Source: Alphaproteobacteria bacterium (GTDB lineage: Bacteria; Pseudomonadota; Alphaproteobacteria; Rhodospirillales; Rhodospirillaceae). Taken from it: a stretch of DNA of 7,967 bases. The notes under the pieces were generated by a model, which saw nothing but the letters and a program-made list of their open reading frames with translations, ran no database searches and was not told the DNA's origin. The position numbers and the translations under genes were made by a program. The DNA is taken from contig QKGW01000370.1 of the NCBI GenBank assembly GCA_003250275.1, positions 1 through 7,967 of the forward strand, read 5' to 3'. This document shows positions 7,146 to 7,967 of this stretch, piece by piece; the first letter of the stretch is position 1; each line of letters opens with the position of its first letter.

Positions 7146-7583
7146 TTACGGAGCGAGGACGGGCATCTTCCACCCCGCCTCGGTGAAATCGCGGACCTTG
7201 TCCACGGTCATCGACTGCAACTTCGCGACGATCTCGGCGCGCGCGCCGCCCCAGTAGTCGTGCATCGGGCAGGGCTTGCCTTCCGAGCAGCCGGGGATGC
7301 CGAGCAGGCAACTGGTGCGCCACGCCGGGCCTTCGATGGCGTCGGCGACGTCGTACACGGTGATTTGGCCGGCCGGGCGGGTGAGGCGGAGCCCGCCGCC
7401 CTGGCCGCGTTTGCCCTCGACGATCCCCGCCGCCTGGAGGCGGGCGAGAACCTTGGCGAGGTAGGGCTTGGGAATGTTTCCGGCTTCGGCGATGTCGGCG
7501 GCGAGCACGAGGGCTTCACCGGCGGGGTCCATGTGCGCCAGCGCGAGCACCGCGTATCCGACCGACTGCGACAACGAAATCAT
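7146..7583 (-). CDS. Rrf2-family Fe-S transcriptional regulator (IscR/NsrR-like)
   Basis: A 145-residue DNA-binding regulator. Residues 1-70 form the Rrf2 winged helix: MISLSQSVGYAVLALAHM opening helix, a recognition segment around IPKPYLAKVLARLQ (37-50), and a Gly-rich wing GKRGQGGGLRL (57-67). Three cysteines C92, C99 and C105 (CX6CX5C, in SCLLGIPGC and KPCPMHD) would bind an Fe-S cluster. IscR has CX5CX5C and NsrR has CX4CX5C, so the spacing is slightly different from both. With hcp next in line, a nitric-oxide or redox sensing role is likely, but the exact subfamily is open. I start it at ATG 7583, where Rrf2 proteins begin. An upstream in-frame ATG at 7649 would run through the promoter and operator-like dyad and adds an unconserved leader. 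The transcript probably starts about 28 bases before the ATG, and the protein may repress its own promoter. Confidence 0.92.
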   Translation of the reverse strand: MISLSQSVGYAVLALAHMDPAGEALVLAADIAEAGNIPKPYLAKVLARLQAAGIVEGKRGQGGGLRLTRPAGQITVYDVADAIEGPAWRTSCLLGIPGCSEGKPCPMHDYWGGARAEIVAKLQSMTVDKVRDFTEAGWKMPVLAP

Positions 7584-7597
7584 CGTGCATCCCCAAG

Positions 7598-7620
7598 ACC
7601 CGAATATCCCTACTTCCGGT
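7598..7620. promoter_or_regulatory. Operator-like imperfect dyad over the regulator promoter
   Basis: On the coding strand the arms ACCGGAA and TTCGGGT (6 of 7 positions complementary) are separated by 9 bases, 23 bp in total. It spans the expected transcript start and touches the -10 element, where a bound protein would block RNA polymerase. Known Rrf2 operators (NsrR, IscR) are dyads of about 23-27 bp, so autoregulation by the adjacent Rrf2 protein is a natural reading. The sequence does not match the enterobacterial NsrR consensus. Confidence 0.4.
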
Positions 7621-7646
7621 ATGCCAAAACCGCACCTTTGGGTCAA
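7618..7646 (-). promoter_or_regulatory. Sigma-70-type promoter of the regulator (and probably hcp)
   Basis: TTGACC (7646-7641) matches five of six bases of a -35 element. It is followed by a 17-bp spacer and CATACC (7623-7618), which keeps the central ATA of a -10 element. Transcription would begin near 7611, giving a leader of about 28 bases before the ATG at 7583. The region is AT-rich against a GC-rich background. An inverted repeat GGTCA(N11)TGACC at 7641-7661 overlaps the -35 from upstream and might bind an additional factor. The -35 lies 25 bp after the stop codon of the preceding transporter gene. Confidence 0.55.
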
Positions 7647-7671
7647 CATTAAAAGATGACCTCTAGGTAAT

Positions 7672-7967
7672 TTATAGGATCGGGTTGGCGATCAGGCCGA
7701 GCATCACCGCGCCGACGACGGCGACCGCGACGCCGCCGAGGATGCCGACGCCCGCGCCGCCGATGCGGCTCCAGCGCCCGCCGAGGCCGAGGATGAGCGC
7801 CACCGAGCCGCGCGCCGTGGCGAGCACGGTGCAGAGCATCGCGATGGCGATCCCGGTGCCCGCCGCCATCGCCGCGATCGCGACTCCGCCGACCCACGCA
7901 GCACCAAGGTGCAGGGTGGAGTAGAGCACCATCACCCCGACGACGTCGGGGCGGAGACCGATGGCGA
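7672..7967 (-). CDS. NicO-type nickel/cobalt transporter, C-terminal part (cut by the right window edge)
   Basis: The last 97 residues of a membrane protein. The visible part begins AIGLRPDVVGVMVLY, which resembles the G-RPC-GA motif of NicO/RcnA proteins with Asp where Cys is usual. It continues with a helix containing AMAAGTGIAIAMLCTVLA, like the M-LGTALT-A segment of that family, and ends with a third hydrophobic helix GVGILGGVAVAVVGAVMLGLI followed by a short tail. Family members sit in the inner membrane and move Ni2+ or Co2+, mostly outward. The missing Cys and the lack of the His-rich loop in view leave the substrate open. It ends 88 bp before the regulator gene on the same strand, but a promoter lies in that gap, so it is probably a separate unit. 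A different small-residue-rich transporter family is possible. Confidence 0.6.
   Translation of the reverse strand, partial: AIGLRPDVVGVMVLYSTLHLGAAWVGGVAIAAMAAGTGIAIAMLCTVLATARGSVALILGLGGRWSRIGGAGVGILGGVAVAVVGAVMLGLIANPIL

Noticed and set aside
5186..7186. A 666-codon plus-strand open frame antisense to hcp
   Set aside because: It is antisense to a complete hcp with all its cluster ligands, is compositionally biased and has no recognisable motif.
7584..7649. A longer N-terminus for the Rrf2 regulator from ATG 7649
   Set aside because: It would translate the promoter and dyad region, and Rrf2 proteins begin at the equivalent of the ATG at 7583.
7647..7671. A possible terminator after the transporter gene (ACCTAGAGGT then CATCTTTT)
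   Set aside because: The stem would have four pairs and a two-base loop, which is not stable or sterically reasonable.
1..7967. Search by eye for CRISPR repeats, transposase genes, tRNA or rRNA genes, toxin-antitoxin pairs or defence genes
   Set aside because: None seen. All sequence is accounted for by metabolic, stress and transport genes with short gaps of at most about 140 bp, so I make no claim of a novel system.

Overview
The window is a GC-rich stretch of bacterial chromosome. Every gene I can support lies on the minus strand, so transcription runs from the right edge to the left edge. Strong G/C preference at third codon positions, a class I hybrid cluster protein and an Rrf2 regulator suggest a proteobacterium. 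An alphaproteobacterium is my best guess, but no rRNA or marker gene is present to test it.

Layout, in the direction of transcription: (1) 7967-7672, the C-terminal end of a NicO-type nickel/cobalt transporter, cut by the window edge. (2) 7646-7598, a well-formed promoter overlapped by a 23-bp imperfect dyad, driving (3) an Rrf2-family Fe-S regulator (7583-7146), followed after 91 bp by (4) hcp, a class I hybrid cluster protein (7054-5423). (5) A GC-rich inverted repeat and an AT-richer leader (5422-5287). (6) A sucrose cluster: amylosucrase (5286-3325), sucrose-phosphate synthase with a degenerate C-terminal HAD domain (3288-1078), stand-alone sucrose-6-phosphate phosphatase (1078-236, sharing one base with the synthase) and the first 59 codons of a PfkB-type fructokinase (from 179, cut by the left edge).

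There are two functional blocks. The Rrf2-hcp pair is a nitrosative or redox stress module: an Fe-S sensor probably controls itself and a nitric-oxide/hydroxylamine-detoxifying enzyme. The sucrose block contains both arms of a cycle. The synthase and phosphatase make sucrose from UDP-glucose and fructose-6-phosphate. Amylosucrase turns sucrose into alpha-1,4-glucan plus fructose, and fructokinase returns the fructose to fructose-6-phosphate. The net effect is a switch between a compatible solute and a polymer store.

I found no CRISPR array, insertion sequence, tRNA, rRNA or phage gene, and no stretch above 300 bp without a gene. I do not see a convincing undescribed system. The points most worth a second look are a C9 homopolymer in codons 3-6 of the fructokinase, the degenerate HAD domain of the synthase beside an intact phosphatase, the operator-like dyad over the regulator promoter, and a hairpin whose T-tract faces the strand opposite to all the genes.
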